From the NCBI GenBank assembly GCA_018266845.1, contig JAFDZO010000042.1, positions 1 through 51,979 on the forward strand: a stretch of 51,979 nt of DNA. The letters run 5' to 3'. Under the pieces are notes generated by a model. The model made no database searches. It had not been told where the DNA came from and worked only from the letters and a program-made list of their open reading frames with translations. A program made the translations under genes and the position numbers. Below are positions 1 through 7,868 of the stretch, in pieces. The number at the start of each line of letters is the position of its first letter. Within the stretch, counting starts at the first letter, position 1. Origin of the DNA: Bacteroidota bacterium (lineage in GTDB: Bacteria; Bacteroidota; Ignavibacteria; Tepidaquicellales; Tepidaquicellaceae).

Positions 1-92
1 CTGCGTAGCGGCGGAAAACTGCTGCGTATCCCTGTTGCAACGCCGGAATGTTGTAATAAAAACAGATTGAACGGGTTAGTTAGCACGAAACT

Positions 93-139
93 TCTTTATA
101 AACTTTTTACTTTATAAACTTTTTACTTTATAAACTTTA
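93..139. repeat. Short 16-bp tandem repeat
   Basis: The unit TTTATAAACTTTTTAC occurs at 95-110 and 111-126, with a partial third copy to 139. It lies just downstream of the stop of the minus-strand acidic protein gene. No gene is seen in 1-141. The repeat has no hairpin and is probably a minisatellite-like spacer. Confidence 0.75.
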
Positions 140-141
140 TT

Positions 142-441
142 CTAAAGTGTCTCTTTCCAAAAGTCATAGTCATCGTCATTTTTATCTTCGTTCAGCTTAA
201 AAAATTCATCATTATAATATTCATCGCTGAAGAATTCTTCATCGGAAAGCTCTTCTATTTCGTCATCAATGATGCGGAGGTTTTCAAAATCTATTTCTTC
301 CTGCATATTGACTTCGCATTCATCTTCTTCGAGCGCGGAAGAATCCTGCTCGTTTTTCGCCAGCAGCTTGCGGAGGTACTCTTTTCCCTCCTGCGTTATG
401 CAGTAGCGAGTGTACTCGTCAACTTTTTTTTGTGGTTCCAT
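142..441 (-). CDS. Small acidic hypothetical protein
   Basis: About 99 residues if started at the ATG at 441 (MEPQKK...). A start 14 codons upstream is possible but adds a hydrophobic stretch unlike the rest. Residues about 8-29 (EYTRYCITQEGKEYLRKL) read like the end of a winged-helix domain, in which ITxEGKxYL is common. From residue 30 on the protein is strongly acidic, with many D/E runs, and ends in aromatic and acidic residues. It could be a DNA-mimic or a partner-binding tail, but no family is recognised and no function is claimed. It stands alone and diverges from the secreted-protein array that starts at 1023. Confidence 0.5.
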   Translation of the reverse strand: MEPQKKVDEYTRYCITQEGKEYLRKLLAKNEQDSSALEEDECEVNMQEEIDFENLRIIDDEIEELSDEEFFSDEYYNDEFFKLNEDKNDDDYDFWKETL

Positions 442-483
442 TTTTTTTATAGTATTAAGTAGTAAGTAGAATGTATAAAGCAA

Positions 484-831
484 AATTGTGAGTTATGAAC
501 TCATTAATCTCAAATCTTAAATCTTAAATACGGAATCCGAACTCTGAAATCTGAAATTTCTCTTCATTTCCTTTAAATCCGAAATCCTCTATCTTGAATT
601 AATAAACAATAGCTTACAAAAAACTACCATACAAAATTACGGCAGTTTTACAGTAATGTCAAGCGTTATTTGCGTCATTAATGCAGTAAATCATTTAATG
701 ACTAATTATTTATGGTAGTTAAGGGTGAGGGTAAAAATTTGTCCCCATTAATTTTGCGCAGCAGAAGTGCCGGAGCAGAGGGCGGTAAAGTAAAAAAACT
801 ACTTTTTTACGGTTAGTAATTTCAATTTCTT
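484..831. other. Intergenic AT-rich spacer without genes
   Basis: No open frame of note is seen. Positions about 497-600 are low-complexity, built from variants of short words such as AAATCTTAAATCTTAAAT and CTGAAATCTGAAAT. The same style of spacer recurs around 3767-3800 and in other gaps of the window. The remainder is plain AT-rich DNA that leads into the palindromic repeat at 832. Confidence 0.6.
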
Positions 832-974
832 TTAGTTTACCAAAGTAAAATAAGGAATTTTTTATTTTACTTTTGAGCTTGAAAGTAAAATAAGGTGTTT
901 TTTATTTTACCTTAGTTTACCAAAGTAAAATAAGGAATTTTTTATTTTACTTTTGAGCTTGAAAGTAAAATAAG
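832..974. repeat. 63-bp direct repeat with internal palindromes
   Basis: Two copies of a 63-bp sequence lie at 832-894 and 912-974 (period 80), with no difference seen between them. Each copy carries AAGTAAAATAA followed by its complement TTATTTTACTT, so hairpins can form. In total there are four AAAGTAAAATAAG words and three TTATTTTAC complements. The block sits about 50 bp before the first gene of the secreted-paralog array. It may be a regulatory site (operator cluster) or a mobile palindromic repeat; the sequence alone does not decide. Confidence 0.8.
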
Positions 975-1022
975 AGATAAAAATACTTCATTTTTAGCGT
1001 TTTTTGAGACTTACAAACTACC

Positions 1023-2048
1023 ATGCTGAAAAAGGTTTCTATGACTATTAAAATAATTTTTGTTTTGATTTTAACTTGCAGCCTTGCGAATGCGCAATAT
1101 GCAGAGCGAATTCATCTGAATAACTTTGAATATTTTTTTCTTAAAGATTATGCATTAAGAAATGTTTTTGGAAACGATGCAAATATATTACGAGTTTGCA
1201 AAGTGAAGGCTGCAATGACAACCGATTCCACAGGAAGCATTATTTACGACAGCTTAAAGTTTGATGAGCGCGGAAATCTGATGAGGCATACCATATTGAA
1301 ATCGGATGTACGTAACGACTTCGGCGGTTTTCTTGGATACATGAATTATGGTAATAAAGTTTTCAATATCGAAGTTAACGAAGAAAAGAGCGAAGTTAAG
1401 TTTATTATACATCATAACGGAACGCATAAAGGCACAGGTTTCCCTGATACAGAATACAAAATTGTAATTACTCCCGATTCATTAAAAAGCACAATGTTCA
1501 CTTTTGAAGGTCCGATTGGAGATGATTATAAAGTAGAATTTTTTGAGCAGCGTTACATTAGAATCAATAAGTTTATAGAGACGAGAACTTTTATGAATGA
1601 CTTCAGCTGGAAAGGAAATCATCCCAGATATATTTACAAGTATGATTCTCTTTTAAATGCCAAAGGTTATTCAACATTAAATAATGGTGGAGAAGAATAT
1701 TACTCAGTCAGTGTTTTTTATAATAAAGATACAATTTCATTTATACCGTCTGATTTTGATGAAGAATGGCTGGATAACTTTCCAGATTTGGGGAAAGAGT
1801 TTTACATAATTAAAAATAACAGAATTTTTCGGAAGGAAATCATTTATCCTTTCGGGAAATACTACAATGCATTTCTTGAACCGAAAAACAGGCCAATATA
1901 TTTAAATACTGAATATCATTACAAAGAAAATGGATTGACTGATTACACTCTTACAGATTACACTGAATTTCAGACGGATTTCGACACTAATGAAAAAACA
2001 TACAAGGAAGGAAGATTTAAAAAGTATTTCAGGTATGAGTATTATTAA
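1023..2048 (+). CDS. Secreted array paralog 1
   Basis: 341 residues with a signal peptide (hydrophobic IIFVLILTCSLANA, cleavage before QYAE). Starts at 1023 or at the second ATG (1041) would both give a working leader. It belongs to the family that fills 1023-13273: a leader ending in A-Q, a mature N-terminus often QYxEF, a helix, then a KVK motif (here CKVKAAM), beta-rich segments with YD/RHS-like phrases, and an aromatic C-terminus (here YEYY). It is the longest member. The protein should be periplasmic, outer-membrane-associated or secreted, and its function is unknown. The stop overlaps the next gene by 14 bp, so translation of the two is probably coupled. Confidence 0.75.
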   Translation: MLKKVSMTIKIIFVLILTCSLANAQYAERIHLNNFEYFFLKDYALRNVFGNDANILRVCKVKAAMTTDSTGSIIYDSLKFDERGNLMRHTILKSDVRNDFGGFLGYMNYGNKVFNIEVNEEKSEVKFIIHHNGTHKGTGFPDTEYKIVITPDSLKSTMFTFEGPIGDDYKVEFFEQRYIRINKFIETRTFMNDFSWKGNHPRYIYKYDSLLNAKGYSTLNNGGEEYYSVSVFYNKDTISFIPSDFDEEWLDNFPDLGKEFYIIKNNRIFRKEIIYPFGKYYNAFLEPKNRPIYLNTEYHYKENGLTDYTLTDYTEFQTDFDTNEKTYKEGRFKKYFRYEYY

Positions 2049-2883
2049 ATATTTTCTCTTCTTTTTTTTCATATTATTTTCGTTTACTAATGTAAACGCC
2101 CAGTATGCTGAGTTTGAAAGATTTGACGACTGCGAGACATTTTTTCTGAATAAAATTATTTTTAAAGAAATAATTAAAGAAGATAAAAAAATTCTTGCTG
2201 CAAACAGAATACTTGAGATAAGGATTATTGAAGCTAACGGCTTCAGCGAAACAATTTTTCTGAATAAAAATTATACCGCAGACAGCATAATAAAAGATAA
2301 CTCAGGCAGAGAGGAAACGCATTTCATACACGATTCCGCCGGCTTGAAAAAAATCACGAAGAAGATAATTGTGTATATGGTGAACTCGGCTACTCAGCAG
2401 ACTAATAAATATTCGTTTCAAAATTCGCTGGCAGATTTTTTTCGTTCGCCCGATGCGGATACGGTTTACTACAATGATAAAGGAATTGTTGGCGATTCTT
2501 CAGTTTATATTTTTAAGAAAGATAAAAACGGAAATCCACTGGAGCTAATAAAATCATCTTCCGGTGAAGACGGAAAAATATATTACGGCTATGATAAAAT
2601 GGGTAAGTTAATTTCGCGCGCTGAGGGAAAAAATAAAATTGAGTTTACTGTAAATGACACGCTGATAAGATATTTTCACAACACAGATGCAGAGAGCAGA
2701 TTTTATCTGAACAACAAAAGAATAACAAGAATAGAGTATTTCGCTAAAGAAAAACTTGTAAAGTCAACAGCATTCAGATACGAACCAAGCGGGCTAATAG
2801 AAAGCGCGGAGGTTTTTATCTATACCGGCGGAGATGCAATCCGCACAAAACTTTTTTATGATTATTCATACTATGAAGATTAA
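2035..2883 (+). CDS. Secreted array paralog 2
   Basis: 282 residues from the ATG at 2035. An upstream in-frame start at 1990 would put 15 polar residues before the leader, so 2035 is preferred. The signal peptide is YFLFFFFILFSFTNVNA, followed by QYAEFERF. The family NKVK motif is degenerate here (AANRILEIRI). The middle part has YD-like text (YGYDKMGKLISRAEG), and the C-terminus is YSYYED. The start codon lies inside the C-terminal codons of paralog 1 (14-bp overlap), and the stop overlaps paralog 3 by 11 bp. Function unknown. Confidence 0.75.
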   Translation: MSIIKYFLFFFFILFSFTNVNAQYAEFERFDDCETFFLNKIIFKEIIKEDKKILAANRILEIRIIEANGFSETIFLNKNYTADSIIKDNSGREETHFIHDSAGLKKITKKIIVYMVNSATQQTNKYSFQNSLADFFRSPDADTVYYNDKGIVGDSSVYIFKKDKNGNPLELIKSSSGEDGKIYYGYDKMGKLISRAEGKNKIEFTVNDTLIRYFHNTDAESRFYLNNKRITRIEYFAKEKLVKSTAFRYEPSGLIESAEVFIYTGGDAIRTKLFYDYSYYED

Positions 2884-3766
2884 AATAATTTTATTACTGC
2901 TGCTTTTCAGCACAGTTTCATTCGCCCAGTACAACTTCCCTTTCACAAGCAGGTATGCCACGCTGCACCTGATGGTAAATACAAACCTGAAAAAATTTTT
3001 TGAAGCAGACTCAAAAAGACTGCGCGAGGCAAAAGTAAAATTAATTACTGCGGGCAATGATTCCGAGCCGGAGTTTGAAAAGTTTGAGGTGAACTCGCGC
3101 GGGCTGATTGAAAATTATATTACACACAGCGAGCTTTACCTGATGGGAGAGGATGAAACGGAATACAATATTAAATACAACATCGGCGGGCAGATTAGCT
3201 ACATTTACCACTCCCCCGACCAGACTGCATTTTTTTACGAGCATGATTTCGGAAAGTACTCCGGTCTGAAAAGCGAAAGCTATGACGGCATTGACTATAC
3301 GTGTAAATATTATTACAGGGATGAAATGCCCGATTCATTATACACTGATTTGAATTACAACGGAAAGCGCACAAGCACGCGGTTTAAAATCGAAACCGAT
3401 GCGGAGGCGCGGCTTATCAAAAAAATTACCGATGTAACAATCCCGACTCCCGAAATTGCGTTTACAGTCAGCGCAGACGATAAATCAATGACGATAAAAG
3501 CTCCCGATGTAAAGGACGACCTTTCTGCTTTTTACATGCCGCCGCGGGCTGACTATGATTACCAAAAATATATGAAGTTTATTTTTGAAGGGGATAAAAT
3601 TGCATCGTACACAACGATTAAAAAAATAAAAGAAACTATATATATTTATACAACAGCTTTCACTTATCAGCCGAACGGACTTATTGATACAGTTATAATT
3701 ACAAAATCCTCCGGCGGAAATCAGCTATACACAAAAAGTTTCAAGTATAAGTATGAATATTATTAA
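2873..3766 (+). CDS. Secreted array paralog 3
   Basis: 297 residues from the ATG at 2873. The longer frame from 2834 would bury the leader, so this start is preferred. The signal peptide is IKIILLLLLFSTVSFA, followed by QYNFPF. It has a helix and then REAKVKLIT (family motif), beta-rich YD-like repeats and the C-terminus FKYKYEYY. It closes a three-gene coupled set with paralogs 1 and 2. Base composition is slightly more GC-rich than in paralogs 1 and 2. Function unknown. Confidence 0.75.
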   Translation: MKIKIILLLLLFSTVSFAQYNFPFTSRYATLHLMVNTNLKKFFEADSKRLREAKVKLITAGNDSEPEFEKFEVNSRGLIENYITHSELYLMGEDETEYNIKYNIGGQISYIYHSPDQTAFFYEHDFGKYSGLKSESYDGIDYTCKYYYRDEMPDSLYTDLNYNGKRTSTRFKIETDAEARLIKKITDVTIPTPEIAFTVSADDKSMTIKAPDVKDDLSAFYMPPRADYDYQKYMKFIFEGDKIASYTTIKKIKETIYIYTTAFTYQPNGLIDTVIITKSSGGNQLYTKSFKYKYEYY

Positions 3767-3800
3767 TTTCAAATTTTGAATTTCAGATTTCAAATTTCTC

Positions 3801-3881
3801 ATGAAAACACATCATAAAATTTTATTGGCAATACTTGTGCTGCTCGTAATAGCAGCGTTTGTGAATTATATGATTTTGTAG
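3801..3881 (+). CDS. Possible 26-residue membrane peptide
   Basis: A short frame, ATG at 3801 and TAG at 3879. It encodes MKTHHK, then a hydrophobic helix (ILLAILVLLVIAAFV) and NYMIL. It has the shape of a single-span small membrane protein, or of a signal peptide left over from an array paralog. No clear ribosome site is seen. A chance frame cannot be excluded. Confidence 0.25.
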   Translation: MKTHHKILLAILVLLVIAAFVNYMIL

Positions 3882-3887
3882 AAACTA

Positions 3888-3915
3888 CACTCCCCCTTCT
3901 GCTAAGGAGGGGGCA
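3888..3915. repeat. Imperfect CTCCCCCTT / AAGGAGGGGG inverted repeat
   Basis: CTCCCCCTTCTGCT is followed by AAGGAGGGGG, giving an imperfect C/G hairpin between the array and the regulator gene. Related C/G-rich inverted repeats occur at about 35010-35053 and 49056-49111, so this looks like a member of a dispersed family. There is no T-tract after it, so terminator function is doubtful. Confidence 0.45.
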
Positions 3916-4006
3916 TGTAAAGCCGGATTGTTTTTATATAGATAAAATATTTTAAAGCAGACAGAAATAATTTACTTAGGCTATACATAATACTATCACT
4001 TGTTAA

Positions 4007-4648
4007 ATGATTCAAACACGATTGAAGCAGCTTCGCGAAGCTCTGGGGCTAAATAAAAATCAGCTTGCAGTCAGGCTTGGCGTTGATAACGGTTACCTTT
4101 CCCGGTATGAAAATGGAAAGGTGAAACCTAACTCTGATTTCTATGAGAGACTTGTGCAGAAATTTGAGAATGTAAATCTCTCATGGCTTATCAGCGGCGA
4201 GGGCGAAATGTTCATTCAAAAAATTTCTGCGCCAGAGAGAAGCAAAATCAGGAGCGTACCGCTTTACTCCTATGTTTACTGCGGCAGCCCGGCTTCCCAA
4301 TGGGATAATGACAAAGTAAAGGAGCATCTCTTTCTCCCCTCTCTCACAAAGTTCGGCGAAGTGTTCGGGCTGATTGCAAAGGGAGATTCTATGGCTCCCT
4401 ATATAAACCCCTACGATGTCTTAATCTGCGTAGATAAGCCCGACCTGCTGAAAGACGGCACTGCTGTTGTGTGCGTTTTTAAATCGGTTGATACGATTGA
4501 AGCGAATGCAAAGCTGCTAAAGCGTAACCGCAAAAACGGAACAGTAATGCTTTACTCTATTAATACAAAATATGAACCCGAAGTTTACAATGAAGATGAG
4601 ATTTTGAAAATTTATAAAGTGGTAAGGATAATAAGAGATGTAAAGTAA
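4007..4648 (+). CDS. CI/LexA-type transcriptional regulator (HTH XRE + S24 domain)
   Basis: 213 residues. Residues about 4-60 form an XRE helix-turn-helix (LREALGLNKNQLAVRLGVDNGYLSRYENG). Residues about 83-210 are an S24 peptidase-like domain with the nucleophile region KGDSM (Ser128) and a lysine in NAKLLKR (Lys169 or 172). A Cys-Gly pair at 92-93 (YVYCGSP) sits where LexA/UmuD/CI proteins cut themselves. Proteins of this build are repressors released by RecA-stimulated self-cleavage or sensing factors that use the fold for dimerisation. There are no phage structural genes nearby; it lies between two blocks of secreted paralogs on the same strand. Whether it controls them is an inference. 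Confidence 0.85.
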   Translation: MIQTRLKQLREALGLNKNQLAVRLGVDNGYLSRYENGKVKPNSDFYERLVQKFENVNLSWLISGEGEMFIQKISAPERSKIRSVPLYSYVYCGSPASQWDNDKVKEHLFLPSLTKFGEVFGLIAKGDSMAPYINPYDVLICVDKPDLLKDGTAVVCVFKSVDTIEANAKLLKRNRKNGTVMLYSINTKYEPEVYNEDEILKIYKVVRIIRDVK

Positions 4649-4692
4649 ATATTAAAATCTCATTGAGAAACCTTCTTATATTAATATTAATT

Positions 4693-4794
4693 AATGAGAA
4701 CGGCTATCCATATTCAAGAATATCGTATAGCATAGACGAATTTATTACGGGCAAAATTTACGCAGAATACTTTGATGGCACAAATGAACCTTAA
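4693..4794 (+). pseudogene. Remnant of an array-type protein C-terminus
   Basis: In the frame ending at TAA 4792 the translation reads NENGYPYSRISYSIDEF, then ITGKIYAEYFDG. This resembles the 'NENG...Y.Y' end region of the secreted paralogs. There is no start codon or leader in front of it. It lies directly after the regulator gene and before the next intact paralog, so it is probably the tail of a lost array member. Confidence 0.4.
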
Positions 4795-4846
4795 AAGCTA
4801 AATACAACATTTACGGCAATAGTAATAAAATACCAATACAAATATT

Positions 4847-5683
4847 ATGAATAGAAAAGCCTTCTCATTTATTTTATTATTTACGTTTTCTATCTGCTTA
4901 TCCACCGGGTATTCGCAGGCAGTGCTTAAAATAGATACTAGAAACATTTTGGATTTCATAGTAAATAATATTGTTCTGAAAGATAGACTAGACACTGAAG
5001 CAAAACTATGGAAGACACTTAAAGTAAAAGAGATTACTACACAATACCAAAGTGAAAGGCAAGAGTTTCGCGCAATCAGCCTTGTAAACACCGAAGGATA
5101 CATTTATGACAGGAAGGTTTATGACGAAGATAATTTTCTAATAACAACCTTCAAAGTTAATTATGAAAATAATTCGCACGAACCTTTATATATTGAATTT
5201 GAAGGAAACGGCAATTATGAAGCGCACAGCCTTCATTACAAAAATGGTAAGCTCGATTATATAAAAACAGATTTTGACATCCCCGAACAGGACGTAGTTC
5301 AGTTTTATTATGGAAGCGGAAAAAAAAGCAATCAAGTGGAAAAAATTGTTTTACTTCGCCCCAATGAACCCGCACTCACTACAATATTTTTGTATGACAA
5401 CTTCGGCAGGCTGTCAATTGTACAGAATGAAATCGGAAAAACTGAATATGCTTTTGAGTATTCCGAAAATAAAGTTGTAATGAACTATCGTTTTATCGTT
5501 GAAGATGTTTTTGAATATACAAATAGTATTTTTCGTAAACATACACAAACAAATAGAGAAAAAGGTATAATTTCATCAGAAGAATATACCTTTGGTGAAA
5601 ATGGGCTTAGAAACGAAGGAACAAGTTTGAACAAAGACGGCATTACAACGAATATCAAAATAAACTGGAAATATTATGAATAA
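4847..5683 (+). CDS. Secreted array paralog 4
   Basis: 278 residues. Signal peptide ILLFTFSICLSTGYS, with probable cleavage before QAV. The family motif is present as LWKTLKVKEIT at about residues 55-65. YD-like text follows (FLYDNFGRLSIVQNEIG), then EEYTFGENGLRNEG and the C-terminus INWKYYE. It begins the second block of the array. The stop overlaps the next start by 8 bp (ATGAATAA), implying coupled translation. Function unknown. Confidence 0.75.
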   Translation: MNRKAFSFILLFTFSICLSTGYSQAVLKIDTRNILDFIVNNIVLKDRLDTEAKLWKTLKVKEITTQYQSERQEFRAISLVNTEGYIYDRKVYDEDNFLITTFKVNYENNSHEPLYIEFEGNGNYEAHSLHYKNGKLDYIKTDFDIPEQDVVQFYYGSGKKSNQVEKIVLLRPNEPALTTIFLYDNFGRLSIVQNEIGKTEYAFEYSENKVVMNYRFIVEDVFEYTNSIFRKHTQTNREKGIISSEEYTFGENGLRNEGTSLNKDGITTNIKINWKYYE

Positions 5684-6587
5684 AAGATTTTACAAAATCA
5701 TCGTTTTACTATTTTTATCTGCATGTTTTACAAAGGCAGATGCGCAGCTTTTAAACTTTGGAGATTTTTATTCTCTTGAAAGCTTTGTAATTAAACACTC
5801 TCTACTGAGAGAATATTATATAGCAGAAGCCTCTACTTTTAAAAACAACAAAATTAAAAAAGTAAAAGCCATTGCCGGAGATGAACGGACAATATTCCTA
5901 ATGATACTTAACGAAGAAGGAATGCCCGTTGAAATCAAAAAACAAATCCGGGAAAATCTTGAGGTTGAAAAATATCTAATTGATTATGTTTCAGCCAATG
6001 AGCCATCAAAAATCTCATACTACTTAAACAGTGAATTTCAATATAACATAGAGCTTTTTTATAAAAACGGAAAGCTTTTAAATGTAAAATGCGATTGGCC
6101 TGAGTTGAAGGAAAATGAAATAGTAATATCATACGATGAGAATAACGATAAAATAGAGAAGCTGACATTACTTTTAGACGGTCAAAGGAAATCAAATACC
6201 AAAAGTGTTAGTAATAAAGGAGCAACAGTATTTACAGATAACAGAGATTCCATAAAGATTATTTTTCAAGCCATAGATAAATTTATTATGATGTCGGAGC
6301 CCCGACAAAATTCTGAGATTTTAACTTTTTCTAACGACCGCCTTACCGCAAGAATTTTGCTAAAGACATCCAGCTTAGCTAATGTTGATAAAAGTATTTT
6401 AAAAAACTTGAAAGTTGAAGATGGCAAAGATAAATTATCAAGTTTTATTGAATTTATGCAGGCGACAAATGCTTCTTCTGAAATATACGACTATAATGCT
6501 TCAGGCATTATGAACAATTTTCTAATCAATACAGGCAGCGATGATGTTATAAACTGTAACCTTGAGTTTGAATATTATACTGACTAA
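5676..6587 (+). CDS. Secreted array paralog 5
   Basis: 303 residues. Signal peptide IIVLLFLSACFTKADA, followed by QLLNFGDF. The cysteine in the leader does not make a good lipobox. The family motif is FKNNKIKKVKAI, and the C-terminus is LEFEYYTD. The start ATG lies in the last codons of paralog 4. A truncated, frameshifted fragment follows directly, so this block has lost at least one member downstream. Confidence 0.75.
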   Translation: MNKRFYKIIVLLFLSACFTKADAQLLNFGDFYSLESFVIKHSLLREYYIAEASTFKNNKIKKVKAIAGDERTIFLMILNEEGMPVEIKKQIRENLEVEKYLIDYVSANEPSKISYYLNSEFQYNIELFYKNGKLLNVKCDWPELKENEIVISYDENNDKIEKLTLLLDGQRKSNTKSVSNKGATVFTDNRDSIKIIFQAIDKFIMMSEPRQNSEILTFSNDRLTARILLKTSSLANVDKSILKNLKVEDGKDKLSSFIEFMQATNASSEIYDYNASGIMNNFLINTGSDDVINCNLEFEYYTD

Positions 6588-6859
6588 AAGAGTTTTCCAT
6601 TTAACACCCAACGATACCTATGGTGAGGGGCAAATTCTTAATCTACGCAGTGAAATTGCATTCATAAATGAACGCAGTATTATTTCATATATCATGCTAA
6701 ACGAGGACAAAATTTTATACTCGATGCCTTCACGAAAAAAATTATTATGCCGAAAAGTTTAAAGAGTTTCTCACTGAAATAAATTCAAACGGCTTTGGGT
6801 TCGTCGTAGATAAAAATCTCAACCGCATACTTACAGAATACGTTTGCAAGTATTACTAA
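6588..6859 (+). pseudogene. Truncated and frameshifted array member
   Basis: Directly after paralog 5 an open stretch with no leader continues to about 6733. It then changes frame at a run of seven A (6735-6741) and continues as NYYAEKFKEFLTEINSNGF to a stop at 6857, ending EYVCKYY like the family C-terminus. The missing signal peptide and the frameshift mark it as a decayed copy. A TTG start at 6562 inside the previous gene is formally possible but would give no leader. Confidence 0.5.
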
Positions 6860-6877
6860 ACGAATTTCACTAAACAA

Positions 6878-7093
6878 ATGAACTCTTTCAACTTTAAAAA
6901 ATCGTCTTTTGCTTTTTTGATAGCTCCCTGCAATATTCCTATAACAGAATGCGACGGATTGGAGATAAATGTATTTTTGGTTGACGATAAAAGAGTTATG
7001 CTAACGCTTTAGGATGAGAGCAAAAGTATAGTGGCTTTTAGCAGCAGCAAAATCGGCGATACTGAAGTCACCATTAAATATAATACATATTAA
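6878..7093 (+). pseudogene. Short gene with in-frame TAG
   Basis: From ATG 6878 the frame reads MNSFNFKKSSFAFLIAPCNI for 44 codons to a TAG at 7010-7012, then continues in the same frame as DESKSIVAFSSSKIG to TAA at 7091. The second part ends VTIKYNTY, like a family tail. The TAG is probably an inactivating mutation; TAG readthrough is not suggested elsewhere in the window. It ends 4 bp before the lipoprotein start. Confidence 0.45.
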
Positions 7094-7097
7094 AAGT

Positions 7098-7868
7098 ATG
7101 AGTCATAAAATACAGCCGTTCTTAACTTTGACTATATTCACTATGGCACTTTTCTTCGCCTCCTGCGGAGAAAAGCCGCCGGAGCGAAAACAGTTCTCTA
7201 CAGAGTTAAAATCCGGCGCGCCTGCAAGCGAGTTCACTATAAAATTTGAAGGGACACCGGGAACGACCATGCAGGGCTATATTACTCCCGCAGGAAAAGA
7301 ATCACTTGATTCGATTATTGTCGATGGTCCCGCCGGAGCAGAGGTAAGGACAATGAAGGCAAACAAAGTATTCTGTTATATTGTAAAAAAAGGTGAAGGC
7401 GGAAATATCCGTGTGAGCATTTTTTCCGGTAATAAGTTAATGATTAGAGATTCTACAGGTGCAGATAACGGATTCATTCAACTCACGGCTCTGCCGGATT
7501 CGGCAGGCATAAATCGCGAATATGTAAAAGATTCAATTGCATTCTTTCTTTCTATTACTTCCGATGAAAAAATGTCGCTTCCCATAAAACTTAGAAAAAG
7601 CATGATGAAAAATTTTGCAACTTCAATGCACAGGCTCAATATTCCGGTAGTTATACCGATAACAGATTGTCAAAAATTTGAAGCTGATGTTTTTAATGAT
7701 GAAAATTTCATGGCGGAGTTTACATGCGAAATATGGAACTCTAAAAAAGAACCTATTGCAAGAAAGACTTGCCCTGAAGGAGGTCCGGGAGTTGGTGTAC
7801 ATTTGTACGATGATGAATTTTTCAGAAAGAAAAAAATCCAGTACGATACAGTAGAGGCAAAGAAGTGA
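7098..7868 (+). CDS. Lipoprotein inside the secreted array
   Basis: 256 residues with a lipoprotein leader (ALFFASC, Cys at about 23), so it is lipid-anchored in the envelope. Residues about 45-135 form a beta-rich domain: FTIKFEG, PAGKESLDSIIVDGPAG, GNIRVSIF, GFIQLT. The same order of phrases occurs in the lipoprotein at 14879, so the two are related. The C-terminal half has an ITDC...EFTCEIW segment with several cysteines. Its stop overlaps the GTG start of the next array gene by 4 bp (GTGA), which ties it to the array as a co-translated member. No known function. Confidence 0.7.
   Translation: MSHKIQPFLTLTIFTMALFFASCGEKPPERKQFSTELKSGAPASEFTIKFEGTPGTTMQGYITPAGKESLDSIIVDGPAGAEVRTMKANKVFCYIVKKGEGGNIRVSIFSGNKLMIRDSTGADNGFIQLTALPDSAGINREYVKDSIAFFLSITSDEKMSLPIKLRKSMMKNFATSMHRLNIPVVIPITDCQKFEADVFNDENFMAEFTCEIWNSKKEPIARKTCPEGGPGVGVHLYDDEFFRKKKIQYDTVEAKK

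Noticed and set aside
832-974. CRISPR-like array
   Set aside because: Only two long copies with a 17-bp gap; units are palindromic throughout and no cas genes are present.
4007-4648. Prophage signalled by a CI-like repressor
   Set aside because: No integrase, structural, lysis or replication genes occur anywhere in the window.
6562-6762. TTG-started 66-codon frame as an independent gene
   Set aside because: It starts inside the previous gene, has no leader or ribosome site, and its continuation in another frame shows it is part of a decayed array member.
7010-7012. TAG readthrough or recoding
   Set aside because: TAG appears as a normal stop elsewhere (for example at 3879) and no recoding signal is visible, so a nonsense mutation is simpler.
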